NCBI GenBank assembly: GCA_902729315.2
Contig: LR746269.1
Span: forward strand, 5,239,501 to 5,303,500
DNA from: Spirodela intermedia
Taxonomy: Eukaryota; Streptophyta; Magnoliopsida; Alismatales; Araceae
Length of the DNA: 64,000 nucleotides
Reading direction: 5' to 3'
The notes below the pieces were generated by a model. The model was not told the DNA's origin, searched no databases, and saw nothing but the letters and a program-made list of their open reading frames with translations. Position 1 is the first letter of the stretch, and each line of letters opens with the position of its first letter. Shown here piece after piece: positions 1 to 12,089 of this stretch. The translations under genes and the position numbers were made by a program.

Positions 1-287
1 GTCCCATGCATGTGGTGGTCGGAAGGCCCATTCTGGTTGAAAAGAGCCCTCAGCCATCTGTGGAAGAGGTCAGAGAAACGCCCAACCCCAATCATCCCCC
101 TCCCCTCATTCATCCGGAATCGAGAATCCGTTTCCTTCGTTTGCGAGAGAAGTCATTCATTTACTGACTGTGCCGCCCATTGCAGGTGGATGTCATTCAT
201 CAGCAATTCATTGCGGCCCTTGAAGAGCTATTTGGAAAGCACAAAGGCAAAGCCGGGTACCCAGATCTCAGCCTGAGGATCTACTGA
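1..287 (+). CDS. DGAT2: Diacylglycerol O-acyltransferase 2 (DGAT2)-type gene, last two coding exons (5' part outside window)
   Basis: Coding exons are <1-68 and 186-287, joined across a 117-bp GT-AG intron. The first piece reads MHVVVGRPILVEKSPQPSVE and ends at GAG|GT. The second begins after TGCAG with VDVIHQQFIAALEELFGKHK and ends with a YPDLSLRIY tail and a TGA at 285-287. This matches the C-terminal end of plant DGAT2, where a VVVG(K/R)PI segment is followed by a P-Q-P-T/S-x-EE stretch, an HxQFxxALxxLF helix and a GYPDLxLxI tail. DGAT2 is an ER-membrane enzyme that adds the third acyl group to diacylglycerol to make triacylglycerol. The catalytic region lies upstream of the window. It converges on MED18 with about 830 bp between stop codons. 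The family is recognised from memory of the C-terminus; another DGAT2-like acyltransferase is possible. Confidence 0.8.
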
Positions 288-569
288 AGTACTGCAGTGA
301 TGCATCTTCTCCGGTGATATTCCCTTGCTGACCATGTAACGGGTATTCTAGCCCATCAATTTCTATTGTTTTTCAGTAAATATTTCAGGCCGTATCTGAT
401 GCCGGGTCTAGTCAGTAATTAATCTCCTTGTGGCAATTGTGAATCTGGGTGTTCTTCTTCTAGGGTTCAGTCATTAATTTAAATCTGCATTACTGCACAT
501 AGGGATGGTTTTCTGGAAGAATCCTTGCCTGACTTTTCCAGAATATGGCTCTTTGTATGTAGAGAGGGA

Positions 570-625
<56 letters not shown>

Positions 626-1116
626 CAGGTGGCCACCTTCATGACTCCATTCTGGCGTCTCACATTTTCCCTCTTTTGGCGTTTTTGGAGTGAACTTTTT
701 TGGCCTTCCACATCTTCTGGAAATTGATTGAACGTCAATCCCAGTTTGGGTTGATGTGGGATCATCGAAGACTCTTGTTTCTGGGTATAAAATAATAAGA
801 TCAGTCCTGCTGAAAGATCCATTTTTTAAAATCCTGATCGTCAACGTCCCAGTAAATGCCATAAATCTACTCGTCCAAATCCGGCCCGACCCACATCCAA
901 ACCAGACCTCAGTTACAGATGGGTAACCCATTTCTTCTTTTATCTCCACATGGTGGCCTCTCTCTCTCTCTCTCTCTCTTATATGGGCCCCATGTTAGAA
1001 AACCCTGGAGGATCCATCCAGCAGGCAGACAAAGGCAAACAATCAGAGTAAAACAGATAAGACCAGTCTCTCTAAAGTAGGCAGACAATTCTTCTCCTCG
1101 CGGGCATTTGGGTCCT
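288..1116. other. Intergenic region between two convergent genes, with GA/CT microsatellites
   Basis: Holds the 3' UTRs of the DGAT2-type gene and MED18. A pure (GA)n tract of about 49 bp lies at 574-622 and a (CT)n tract of about 24 bp at 957-980. Open frames crossing the GA tract read only as RE/ER repeats and are not genes. I see no other structure. Confidence 0.7.
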
Positions 1117-3508
1117 CTACAGGCTCTTGTTTGACATTAGAGAGGCAGCAGCAGCCGCAGCGGTGGGAACAATCCCTGTCGAAACGCCTGGTTTTGAGAG
1201 ATGAACCAGCCTGCAATCAACACCAAGATCATCTCCAAAATGAGATCTTGGATCCACATGCCCAAGTAGAATGAGAAAACCGTAGGGGGCTTACGGAGCG
1301 AGGAATTCACAGAAGGATGAAATGGCGCCGGCAACTTCATTGTAGTTGTCACCAGCAGCGGGGGCGGTGACTTCGACCAGCTGGATCCCAGGAGTCACTG
1401 GCACAGCCTCTTCGGTGGCATGGAGCCTCGGGACCTTGTTGACTGAGGTCACAGAGACAGTGATCCTCACTCCCCGTTGGAACCGGAAGGTGGAGCCAAC
1501 CTTCAGCAGCTCGTGGTCTAGCCTGTAGCCCAGCAAGCAGAAGAACCTCAGTATGTTCTTGCTGGCCTTGCTCTCCACCATTGTCCGCACCATGACTGAC
1601 AGCTGCTCTGCGCCGGAGCCCCTCATGGCGCCACCCACATGACGAACAGTCCTATAATTTTTTTTTTATAAAAAACCCAAATGGTAAGTTTGATAAAGAT
1701 AGTAATTTGACCAGCAATAAGGAATTTTGGTACTGGATCGATCTACTCGTGGCAGAAGGGAAGGGCCTACCAAGCCGGTGTGGGGTGTTCTAAGTCGCAC
1801 ATTATCCTCAGTTCAGACGAGACGACACCTGGAAAATGAGGGCGTGGTTTCTAGGATGAGCTGAGGTCAATCAGGGAAGCATGATGTGGGCAGCATGAAT
1901 GATAACTCACCGAGGTTCGGACCACTCTTTAGGCATAACTCATGGATCCTGAAGCGCTCCTTTCGGACACCAGATAGTCCTTGAAGAAGAATCTCTAGGG
2001 CCTCAACATGCTGCGAGAAGAATAAAACTATGCCTGAAATATTATAAATGGGACGATAAACATCCATTTATGTTGGATTGGGAGCTCGTAAGAAAATGCT
2101 TAGGAATAAAAAGGAAACGTTCAAGGTTATTAGGGCCAAGAAAATAAAAATAGCCTAAAATATCATTAATGAGAAAATAAAAGCTTCTAATGGTCACTCA
2201 GGGTTCTTGGGAACGAAATGATGAACAATGATAAACCCACATCATCATCAAGGTTGTTTATGTATATAATAAAATGAGCATGAAATATCACAAATGAAAA
2301 GATAAAAACCAATTTTCGTTAAAAAGGAATCATAAGGAACATTACACAGTCTGGATTCTTACAATAGGAGAAAAAAAAACAGCCTAAAATATCATAAATG
2401 AGAAAATAAAATCATAATTTGTTAAAATAGGAAGTGTGAGGAAGTTTCTGATGGTCACCCTGAATTCTTGAGCACAAAGGTTAGTAGTGCAAAAAAAGCT
2501 AAAAATTAGCCTAAAAGTATCATAAACGAGAAGATAAACATTTATTCTTGTTAAATAGGGAGTGGGTGGAATCTGATAGTCCCTCTGGATTCTTGTGTAC
2601 ATACCATATACCATGGCAAGATAAGTTTTTTGCCCAGATTATCTAGGCATTCAAAGCCTGGGGAAGATACATGCAACATCACAAAGATCTCTAGCATTTT
2701 CGGACCAAAAAATAACTTTGGCAATGAAAAACTAACTTCAGCATTTTTGCAAAGATGCGTGAAGATAAAGGTTCCTGCGGATGAAGAAACTAAAATTTCT
2801 TTTTGGGTCTCCACAGATATTTTAATGTACCGATATAATATTTCTTCCAAACACAGATGCGGGAAATTACTACATAATTCATAAACAAGCATTAATATGA
2901 ATTAATATGAATTATCCAATGATGAAACCTCGAGGATATCTTCCCCATGGGCAGAGAAAAGATGTTGTATTGTTGAGGCTTGGTCTTTCTCCAGGAGACC
3001 ATACAAGCCACACGCATATCTCAAACTACAGAGCTTATGAATGGTGAGAGGAGACAACATTGCTTCCGGATTTGGTGAAGAACCAAGCTGACCCACGATA
3101 ACTTTCAAGAACTAATGAATGACAGTTTCTTTAGATGAAAGGACGCATGAAAATATCAGCTCACAAAGATCTAGTCTTTAACTTGCGACTGAGAATATAT
3201 GAACTCGTGGAGTGACTATTTTTCAGCTCCACTGGGAACAAAACTGACACTGGAGATCAGGTGATGGGGGCCATAAGATAATGGGAAGCAGAGTTAGGAA
3301 ATGCGAAATCAGAAAGTGTCGGCCATCAGAGTCCTGATGAGAATGATCCACTGTGCACATTTTTTATTGGCTCTTGATGAAATTATCTTATCGCGAAGAT
3401 ACTTTCAAATAGAGAAACGAAAAAATTGGTCTGCGTGTCTATAATATCAACCATTTAAGATAATAATCATACCTGCGTTTCAATGATTCCTTGTACCACA
3501 CACTCCAT
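1117..3508 (-). CDS. MED18: Mediator of RNA polymerase II transcription subunit 18 (MED18), complete, five coding exons
   Basis: The CDS on the minus strand is 3508-3473, 2010-1911, 1828-1771, 1651-1295 and 1210-1117. It totals 645 nt (214 aa); every junction is GT-AG and in phase. Exon 1 encodes MECVVQGIIETQ, exon 2 HVEALEILLQGLSGV and a CLKSGPNLG end, exon 3 VVSSELRIMCDLEHPTPA, exon 4 RHVGGAMRGSGAEQ through VPVTPGIQLVEVTAPA, and exon 5 HLSKPGVSTGIVPTAAAAAS to a TAG. This is the plant MED18 family from end to end at nearly the usual length (about 219 aa). MED18 sits in the Mediator head module and links transcription factors to Pol II; plant mutants affect defence, flowering and termination (family knowledge). 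Intron 1 is long (1,462 bp) and repeat-bearing. An out-of-frame upstream ATG lies 14 nt before the chosen start; homology fixes the start used here. Confidence 0.95.
2032..2606. repeat. Degenerate tandem repeat, about 118-bp period, five units, in MED18 intron 1
   Basis: Units begin near 2032, 2151, 2271, 2381 and 2508. Each opens with a form of AGCCTAAAATATCATAAATG followed by an A-rich AGAxGATAAA stretch. Units 2-5 then carry a TTGTTAAAxxGG-like middle and a GGTCAC...GGATTCTTG-like end. Spacing is 110-126 bp. The first unit starts only about 22 bp from exon 2. The rest of the intron (2607-3472) shows no gene-like structure. Confidence 0.7.
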
Positions 3509-4788
3509 ATGCTTTGATATGCATTCAGCAGCGCTTTTATCTGCAATTAAACACAGAAAGGCAGACTTAAGGATTTACATGGGTATAACAAAGAAATCTT
3601 AGCCCACTTTGGAAATCCTAAGGAGGCTTAGATTTCCATCAGTAATTCGCTAAATCTTCGGAAAATTTATGTGAGACATAAAGGCGTCGAACGAGCTGAT
3701 ATTCGTTGAAGCGTTTCCTCAAACAGCTGTTGATCAGAAGGATACGTAAAAGGAGGATATGAACTTAGGAGCTCGGTCAGGGACAAAGAGGAGACCGCAG
3801 AAGTTAAAATCAGGACCTTATCAAAGAAAAAACTGCCCTAATAGCTTGCAGATTGTCTCACTGTTCACCGACTAAATAAACCAAGGTTTACCTCGAACAA
3901 ATGCGGAGACCTTAGGGAAAAAAAATAAAGGCAGGGGTACGAATCGAGTGGGAATCCGCCAACTTGAACGAGATGAGTCTTCGGGAGAAACGTCAGATTC
4001 GTCTCTGGTTCACCGAGAAAAAGGGTAGAAGGGAGAGGCGGGAGGGAATCCAAAGGAAATGGAAGAGGTGAAACGTGAAATCAGTGGGCAGCCGGCGTTG
4101 GCATCATGGCTGCCCACGGTCCGGCGAACCCTTGGCCACCCACCTGTGCACAGCCCTTGCCGTCGCCACCGAGCTGCCGTCGTTCGCCCAGCCGCCCAGA
4201 GAATGGTTTTCCCTTCCAAACCCCATGGATATGATAAAGTTACATTTTCTTCATTTATAAAACATATTTATACAAATACTCTAATTAGAATTCAAGACTT
4301 GAAGCATCGAAGTTTTCTTTCCTTCCCTGGAAATTTCATCTCCCTCCACGGATTCTAGCGTTGGCCAGTGTTGGCGGCGCTCTCTTTCTCCCTTGGGTTC
4401 TTAAGCCAACGGTTGTCCCTCCCTCTTATCCCATAAGAGGTGTTCTGAAGCCTTGGTTTCTCCCATAAGGCTCCATCTTTCATGCCCTCAACTCTTGGAC
4501 CTTAGTTTTGGGCACAGAGCCTTATTGTTCGCATAAAAGAATGGGCGATTGTCCATGTGGATGTACATACATTCAGTTCAGCAGGTTCAGCATGGTATAG
4601 TGTGGCTCAACATTGATGTAATCCTCATGAGCTCCAGTCACCCCTGAAAAACTCAACAGATAATACTTCAGTGGAGGTCAATCATCGTCGAGGAACCATC
4701 AACCAATTATATTATGAGAAAAGAACAACCAACCATTGGGATATTTCACAGTTGAATACTTCTTATAAGAAGAGTTGGGTTTCTAAAA
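3509..4788. promoter_or_regulatory. MED18 5' UTR/promoter region and unique DNA up to the palindrome edge
   Basis: On the minus strand an intron acceptor (ATTGCAG at about 3547-3541) lies just upstream of the MED18 start codon, so the 5' UTR is probably split. The matching upstream UTR exon cannot be placed with confidence; a CGAG|GTAAAC donor near 3890 is one candidate. The stretch 4030-4240 is GC-richer, as expected near a transcription start. No other gene is recognisable. This unique sequence ends where the palindrome begins at 4789. Confidence 0.45.
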
Positions 4789-7700
4789 GACGGGGGAGAG
4801 GGGTGGAAAAGTGTGGGAAGTTTTTGATGAGAACCCCTAAAGATCTGCCCTCTTGAAGTGGTGATTGTATTTGAGGAATTCCTTTTTCAGGGTCTACCTT
4901 GGCCCTTCTCTTGTTATCACAAGTGTAGGTTCTTTATGTTTGTCAAAACTAAAGTCCTCTTTCTTTCCCTTATCATTTCATAATTTCTCTCTTCATTGAA
5001 ATTCGAGAGCTCTCACTTTGAGTTAGGGGTCCCATCATATTAGTATCAAAGTTAGCTTCTAGGAGACATGCTTCATCTTAAACATCTCTTTTTAATCTAT
5101 TGAGAAACTGATTTTTGAGGATTGGCTCAAGAAATTCATCAATTATTATATCTATGAGCTGAAAAATTTCACAATATTTCATCATGAAACCCTATCATTT
5201 GATATTCATGAAGTATTGACAAAATTAACAACAATTAGTCATCACTAAAACACTCCAATACTTGGTGCTGAAAATCTTCTTTGACAGTTTCTTGCCTTGT
5301 CATCTATTTATACTGTACTACAATCTTTCCTTTGAGTCTCATTCTAGTTGTGGTTAGTTTCTTAGTGCTTGTCAATTGATGGACACAACAAATATAGCTC
5401 AGTTTAAGAAACCCATCCTTTTGGATTTTCATCACTAAACATGGGCATCTGAAGTTTGTAGGAGCCATACTTAGATTAAAAAAAAGTTGTTGTAAGCAAT
5501 GATTGCTTCCAATCTGCCTCAGTGATGTGAGTGTGGCCAATCACATGAGGGCAGATTGTATTCTTGACCAAAACATGGAATATAATGACCATGAATAGAT
5601 TTGCTGATGCCTCTTCCCTTGTCTACTTTTTCATGGATGTGTGGTTTGCTGAGAGGTGTGTTTGATAGAGAAGGACTATGTTGTTGATAAAATTCTTTCC
5701 TCACCCATACAGGAAATTTCAATTTTTAGGCTGAAGGGTTCAATGAGGCCAAGTGAAATATAAAGAGGGTAAGGGGGGATGAATTGATTTCTTATGGTTT
5801 ATGCTCCATTCTTTTATTTTTTTATGAGTGCATATGTTAGCATGAACTCTTACACAACTTCTTTACTATGTGTACTAATTTATTTAAAATGGTTTCTCTC
5901 TCTATGTGGGTTTCCTCTTGACTCTCTCATCACCATTAAGGACAAAGTTTTTAGATTGGCTCACCATTCTTTAGACTACATCTAGTCTTAGAGAATTTTT
6001 CATACTAGAGTTCACTATTTTCTATTGAAAATTCATGTTGATTTCTTGGGATCATCAGACCAATCACACAAGTCCAATCTCTACAAAGATTATAACATTT
6101 AGGGCACAATAAGTCTCTCAAAATTGTGTGATTTAGTCAGCACACACTAGTTTTATTTGGGACTACACCCTTCATAGGACACTAACAAGCTCTTAACACC
6201 ATGTGCCTTAACCCAAGCCTCTCTCAACTTACCATCTTGATACCAGCCCAAAGGAGAGAGTTAGCCTTTGAAGCAAGTGTTGACTTAAATCATCACCATA
6301 AAATGAGATATTTGATGTAGCTTTTTGCTCTAATATGAAATGGACATCAACTTTACTTTGACAAAGAGATATTTTTTCGTTTAGAGTTATCTTATTCTTT
6401 GTAATTTCCTTCAATTCTCCAGCATCTTTTTGTATTTTCATCACTTGAAAAATGATCACATGAATTCAAATGTTTTCTTATTGCTCTACCAACATGCTAG
6501 TGACCTTTGGTTATTCTTTCATTTGAAGCTTGTTATCTTCACATTCATTGTCCTTGATATTTTGTCTTGAAAATTGTTAATTTATTAAGATACATTGTTA
6601 ATTTCAAGGTCAAGTTTAAATAATATTGTTAATTTTGTTGTTATCTCTATATATTTTGCTGATATGTTATTGTCCATAGTGAATGACATTGATTTTCACT
6701 TGTTCCTTCATTTAAAATATTCATTTAAACTTAAAATGAATCTTAAAATACTCAGAAAAATCCAAAAAAATCTAAAAATCAGGAAAATACTTTGATCATA
6801 ATTTAGACCTGAAATGATTTTTTTAATAATTATTATACATGTGAAGCATATAAATAAATTTACATGTTATAGAAAATATGAAAAATTCACAAAATTAGAC
6901 ATGTATTTAGAATATTGATCATAAATTATGCTTTTCCCCCTCTTTTATGTATGAGTAAATGTTATTTTGTATCAAATTAGATACTGATTATCTAAATTAT
7001 GCAATAATTAATGTGCAGAATTTGCATGTTATTAGATGTCTTACTCAATTATTTTCTTCACATAAGACCCTGATGTTTTCTCATACAAGATATGTGGTGA
7101 AGAGTTTTTCACTTCCATGAGGGCTTCATGCGAACAAATGCAACTCAATCGCTGAGTATGACTAGAGTTTGAGTCTATTTGAATCATTGGTCATTTGATG
7201 TTGCTCCATATTTTTGAATAAGATTAGCTTTTCATTATGTCAATGTAAATATTTTCATTTTAAATCTTGCATTTGTCTGTCTTTATAATATTAAAATGTT
7301 CTAGTCGTCATTTTTTCCATCTTTACATAACTTGCATCCGGAATTTTAAAGGTAACTTCACATTTCTAGTAATGTGGCTTTGTCATACATGTTGGCACAT
7401 GTTACTCTATTTTAGTAGTGTGACTCTATTATTTTGACATGAAAAATATCCTAAGTGTGTAACTCTTAAGATTTGTTGTTAGTCATAGGTTAGATTGAAC
7501 AACATCAGTATCTATATATATAATTTGAATATTTCTTAAGGATATTTACTTATGATGTAAACTATCATAAAATAAATGTTTATGATTTAATAAATTTAAT
7601 ATATCATTCATAAATAAAATTTCTAATATAAATGTTAAAACCAAAGGCATCAATAGAGAGTGCAAGGGACACTTATATAGAAGTGTTGGGGTACACATGT

Positions 7701-7830
7701 TAATGGGTACACATATTGACATGAGCTTCACATGCACTTGTGTAATAGTAGTGTGTGGCAATTGAGGTTGGTATCCCTTAGTAATATATTTCATGAGTTA
7801 TCAGACTTCTAGAGTTCAAAATTATTATAC
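4789..7830. other. Outer left-arm AT-rich repeat zone without recognisable gene
   Basis: Both arms carry it (mirror 60,456-63,503). Short frames conserved between arms, such as the 76-codon frame ending at 6229 and the 78-codon frame ending at 5304 on the minus strand, match no family I know and are crowded by stops. A GATACTAATATGATGGGACC string (minus strand, near 5045) and a GGCTGGTATCAAGATGG string (minus strand, near 6245) loosely resemble LTR-retroelement junctions. I interpret the block as decayed transposon DNA. Confidence 0.4.
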
Positions 7831-8835
7831 TAACGTGACTTAATCATCGTATAGTAAATCATGTAAATTTAAAATTTATGAAGCTATAAAATACTAGTTT
7901 TCAAAATTTTAAAAATATTTCAGAAAATATAAATCAATTATAATTCACCACAAGGTTCAAAAAATAGTAGGAAATTTTCAAGTCAATCATAGGAATGTAA
8001 GATAATATCTGATAATATTCAAAAATTTTCTCAAAGAATATAAGTTTTTATGATTTTTAAATTAAACAATAAAAATAAAATTTATTTAAAAATTTACAAA
8101 AAAGAAAAATTTAGGTGCAGACATCAAGATATACCATCCCTTTGATGAAAAAAATTGAGACAAACATAGAGTCCACCTCATGATTCTTTCGTAACAGATT
8201 ACATACAATATAATTGATCAAATTAAGATATGTAGAAATTAGAAGAATCATAATTTAATGAAGTAGAATTTTAAAATTTGAAATAACAAAAACTATCACT
8301 TATTTAAGCAAAAATGAAATTAAAAATAGGAAAGACAAAGTTTCAACTTTATGACATCATTGTCGGAATTCTATATTTGAAAGAATTATCATGCAATGTC
8401 CATACTCTCAAAAGCTCTTCTTGTACATGGACGACTTGGATAATTTTTAGATCTTTTTATAAAGTCTAGAATTCAATGGAATAGGTTGACGAATCATCTT
8501 TGATGACTATTACCTAGTAGAGTGGAAATACAATGACTTTTAGATCTATGAGGGTTGTCGCCTGACAAAGATAAGTTGAATGAAGGTAGGGTGCGTCTTA
8601 GAGAGTGATGTGACTTAATCATTGTATAATAAATAATGTAAGTTTAAAATATATAAAACTAGGAAATACTTCTATTTAGTTTTTAGAAATATTTCAAAAA
8701 TAATAATTATTATAATTTGATAAAAGGTTTAAAAAATAGTAAGAAATTTTGAAGTTGATAAGAGGGATGCAAGATAATATATGGTAATATTTTAGAATTT
8801 TATTCAAAGAATTTAATTTTTTTTATCAAGGACTG
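7831..8835 (+). mobile_element. Two adjoining 5' fragments of the recurrent 1.7-kb LTR family (old copies)
   Basis: The first fragment starts TAACGTGACTTAATC at 7831 and runs to about 8601, matching roughly the first half of the solo LTR at 48,713. A second start, TGATGTGACTTAATC, follows at 8606 and covers only about the first 230 bp. Both are AT-rich and heavily mutated. The mirror copies are at 59,470-59,679 and 59,684-60,455, so the arrangement predates the palindrome. Confidence 0.7.
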
Positions 8836-9235
8836 TCAATGTGGAGGTCTAGAGACAGTCCACGTTGACCCTGAGGTCCATTGATACATTGGAGTGGATT
8901 ATCCACTTATTTTACAATAAGTATTTTTCTATAGATGATTTTTAGGCAAGGGGGGAGACCCTCAAGGTCAACGATCTCATCGAGTGGGGCATGTGCATGC
9001 GTGGAGGTCCAGCAACAGCCCACACCGACCCTGAGGTCCATTTATCCGTTGACTGTCAGTGGTGAGGTCCAGGGATGGTCCATGCTGACCCCGAGGTCCA
9101 TTTATCCATTGACTATTGGTGGACGTCCGACTACAATCCATGCCTACCTCGAGTTCGTTGATCCGTTGGCATGGATTATCCACTTATTTTACAATAAGTA
9201 TTTTTCTATAGATGATTTTTTGACAAAGAGAATGA
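8836..9235. repeat. GAGGTCC minisatellite-like block with a 49-bp repeat 277 bp apart
   Basis: Imperfect units of about 60 bp carry GGAGGTCCAG, a CAGTCCAYGCTGACCC-like core and GAGGTCCATTTATCC. They begin near 8846, 9002, 9063 and 9119. A 49-bp string starting TGGATTATCCACTTATTTTA occurs at 8895-8943 and again at 9172-9220. It contains a 7-bp inverted repeat (ACTTATT/AATAAGT). The GC content stands out from the AT-rich surroundings. The mirror copy is at 58,981-59,465. Confidence 0.7.
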
Positions 9236-11446
9236 TGTTTCACACCCTCTATGTATACTATTCATTTTAAAAAAATTCACATTATTATTTTTTATTTTTT
9301 AAATTCTAAAACAAGTTATTTATCTTCAAGTCCAATAGATGAGGGTATAAAAATCTCTATTAAACTCAATGATCAACCAAATCTTTATATAAAGTAAATA
9401 GCATCTATTATGGTCATGAAATGTAAATCAATAAAATTAAATCCATGTTGTCAATCCTACTAAAATCCTACTTAGGTATTTCAACATTTCATGCTACTAA
9501 ATCATTCTTCTAACTCAATAATAATCATCTTAATCTCTTTGAGTATCAATAAATCTTTTTTGTGCATGCAATATAATGTTAAACATTTATAAATTCAACA
9601 GTTATGATAGTTTTGTTTTCAACAATTATGAATTTGTCAAAAATATCTTTTATATAGTAGTAATTTTTGAATTTCAACTATATATGTCTAGGGGATTGAA
9701 ATGTGAGAAAAGAATCTCTAAATTTTTAAAATTTGAACAATTTTTTCTATTATTATTTTTTGTAGTTTATGATAGAAAAATCGACAAATAGATGCTATTG
9801 TTTTTTGAATTTTCTTTTTAGTTACTTTTATAGGTGAGCATGAAAATAAATGCAAATACATGTTCTTAATCATTCTAAAATATGAATTAATAATTCGTGT
9901 TTCACCCCCAACTTAAAAATGACATTGTCTTCAATGACACAGAAAAATCGAAACAAAATATATAAACAATATAATTTTCAAGTGAAGTATGTATATTTGT
10001 AAATTTAAGTACTAAAAATACTGTCATAAAGGGTAAAGTTAAAAAATACATCACCTCAACCTCATTTTTGATTTTATACTTCATCTTACACTCCTCTTGT
10101 ACTTTTATTTGAAGAAATAAACACAAAAAAATAATATGAAATTCTAAAATAAATAGGATTTAAAAATCATAACATAATTAATGAAACAAATTATAAGTTG
10201 CCTCTCATGTAGTACTGAATTTAAGTCTTCAGCTAGACATCTCTTAGATCATATAAGATGATCTATGGTCATGAAAATATATTTCTATCTCAAGGTAGTT
10301 TCATGATATTCTTTTTCTGAGTTGGATGGAGGTGGGGCATGTGTTAGGGAGCTTTATCCTCAGGTCCGCGTAGTAAGAGGAGGCTTTTCATCACATCTTG
10401 TACACTCTCAGGAGGTAACGACTTGTCTCTCGACGAATCATCCTCTTCTTGACGATGACTTATTTGTTGATCAATCAAAGATGCTTTACTCGATTGATTT
10501 GTGATCTTTTTATCGCAAATCATTTAAAAATTTTAGTAACAATGCTTTGCGAATCGCATTGATAAATTCAAGTACTTTATATATATACCTTGAGATACTT
10601 TCAGTCAAAACAAAATAGAAATTGATTTTTTTCCTAAAATTAATATTTTGATTTTAAAAATAACTTATCCTCATTTTTATCTTATTTTTTAAGTCTCTCA
10701 TTAATTAGTAAATATTTTATATTGATGCATCATAAAATGTGATCTAGCTTTATAATTTTCAAATTATCTTAAATCTAAGCATTTTTCATCAAAAATGATA
10801 TATCTAATTGCTCCAATCACCTATTTCTTAATATATTTTTTTATCTGCATAATCCACCATTGTTCTATTTTAGTTTTACTACATATTTATTCAATTTGTG
10901 AGAGTGAAATATTTCAAGCTTAGACTTAATTCTAATGAGTTATTTGTTTAGAAGGATGGAATAATTATCAACTTTAATCTAAGATCTAATGAATTCATTC
11001 AAATTCAAATTTTCTCTTATAAATTATTTTTTATTTCATATTAATCATTTTCGCTTCTTAGTTCATCAAATTCTTCATCCTTCTAAGATCTATCATCTTC
11101 TCATTTATGTATATGATAGACATTATCATCATCATTAGCAAAATCAATTGCTATGAAATAGTAATTAGATTTATTAATTTCATCTCTTATATCTCACTCA
11201 ACTAGTTTTTCTTCACTTGAAATCTATTTTTTTAATTTCTACCTTAGAATATGTTGATGAAATAAAATGGCCATTTAGGAAATTTATAGTTGTCTCATCT
11301 TAATGTAGTGGTTGGCAATACTTTCATTAGATCTTTAGGCTTCAGTCCTGAAAATCAATTGAACACTCTCATAGTCTATACTATAAATGTAAGAAACCAA
11401 CCCCTTTGGGAATCCTAGCTTAGCATAGGATTGGAAAGTAACTTAC
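9236..11446. other. AT-rich non-coding zone; faint retroelement traces
   Basis: No gene is visible. On the minus strand at about 9935-9900 the sequence reads CATTGAAGACAATGTCATTT followed by TTAAGTTGGGGGTG. This resembles a motif often found downstream of pol in Tat-type Ty3/gypsy elements, seen here without any coding support. The mirror is at 57,059-58,980. The main difference between arms is the LTR insert at 10,319-10,568. Confidence 0.35.
10319..10568 (+). mobile_element. Internal 250-bp fragment of the recurrent LTR, left arm only
   Basis: Sequence from TTGGATGGAGGTGGGGCATG to GCGAATCGCATTGATAAA matches the middle of the solo LTR (about 49,617-49,860). The right arm at about 58,020 runs through without it. 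Neither LTR end is present, so it is not a normal retrotransposition product. Confidence 0.75.
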
Positions 11447-11634
11447 CTTATTGTTCCTTCAAGATTCCTTATCAAACCAAGTGTCCTCATCCATAATCTT
11501 ATATCGAACAAGGAATTTGGGTACTTGAGGATAACATCAAGGGACGAAACCATGAAAACCCATCCAATGTTTACCTTGGGGCATAGTTTGAGCACATTAA
11601 TCTTTCCATCAACAATGGGGTGAATCATTTCTAC
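11447..11634 (-). pseudogene. CCR-like exon 3 relic, reversed relative to the other left-arm CCR copies
   Basis: The minus strand reads VEMIHPIVDGKINVLKLCPK and then VFMVSSLDVILKYPN, the exon-3 part of the CCR-like family (compare [20 protein letters not shown] in gene A). After NSLFD the frame shifts. The 3' splice site has CTG where CAG is expected, while the donor (AAG|GTAAG) remains. DNA just upstream (11,640-12,090) resembles intron 2 of the 17-kb pseudogene. No other exon is nearby. The mirror relic is at 56,871-57,058. Confidence 0.8.
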
Positions 11635-12089
11635 CAGCAGCAACATGAAGAAAGATTAAATGTGAGATTAGGCAGTTTTGATTTGCTGGATGACTTTCCT
11701 CACTAAATGAAAAGGTTGGACATTTCTCCCTATATGTAGGGGAAGGTAAGTGGCATGCATGAATGGCTAAGGAGGGCCCTTAGCTCTTTACATCATAAAT
11801 GATTACATGAAATGTTATGGTTTATTAATCTTGGTAATCCTCATCGAGGTGTAACCTTTTATGTGAAGGATATATCTAGCATATGAATTCCACAAAACAT
11901 CTGATCGCTAAACATCATAGCAAAATATGTAAAAAAGAAGTGCAACCAAACCTCCCTTTCAACTGAAAGTTTGCCTTCTCCAAGATTGCTGACAACCAAC
12001 CAACAAGGGAGGAGTAGGAAAAGAAAAACTAGAAGGAAAATGTTCAATTCACATGCAGAGCCATCAACTTGTCAAGGATGGTTTACAAG

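Noticed and set aside
479-949. 156-codon open frame (-) crossing the GA tract
   Set aside because: Its middle is only the repeat LSLSLS; it lies in the intergenic gap between DGAT2 and MED18 3' ends and has no family resemblance.
5304-5722. Possible protein relic on the minus strand conserved in both arms
   Set aside because: Conservation follows from the palindrome itself; stops break the frame and no domain was recognised.
6235-6260. GGTATCAAGATGG (minus strand) as a retrotransposon primer-binding site
   Set aside because: The initiator-tRNA-Met match stops after about eight bases and no LTR edge (CA before it) is visible.
6229-6459. 76-codon frame (-) with a mirror at 61,845-62,060
   Set aside because: No start or splice context beyond one short frame and no known family; not called as a gene.
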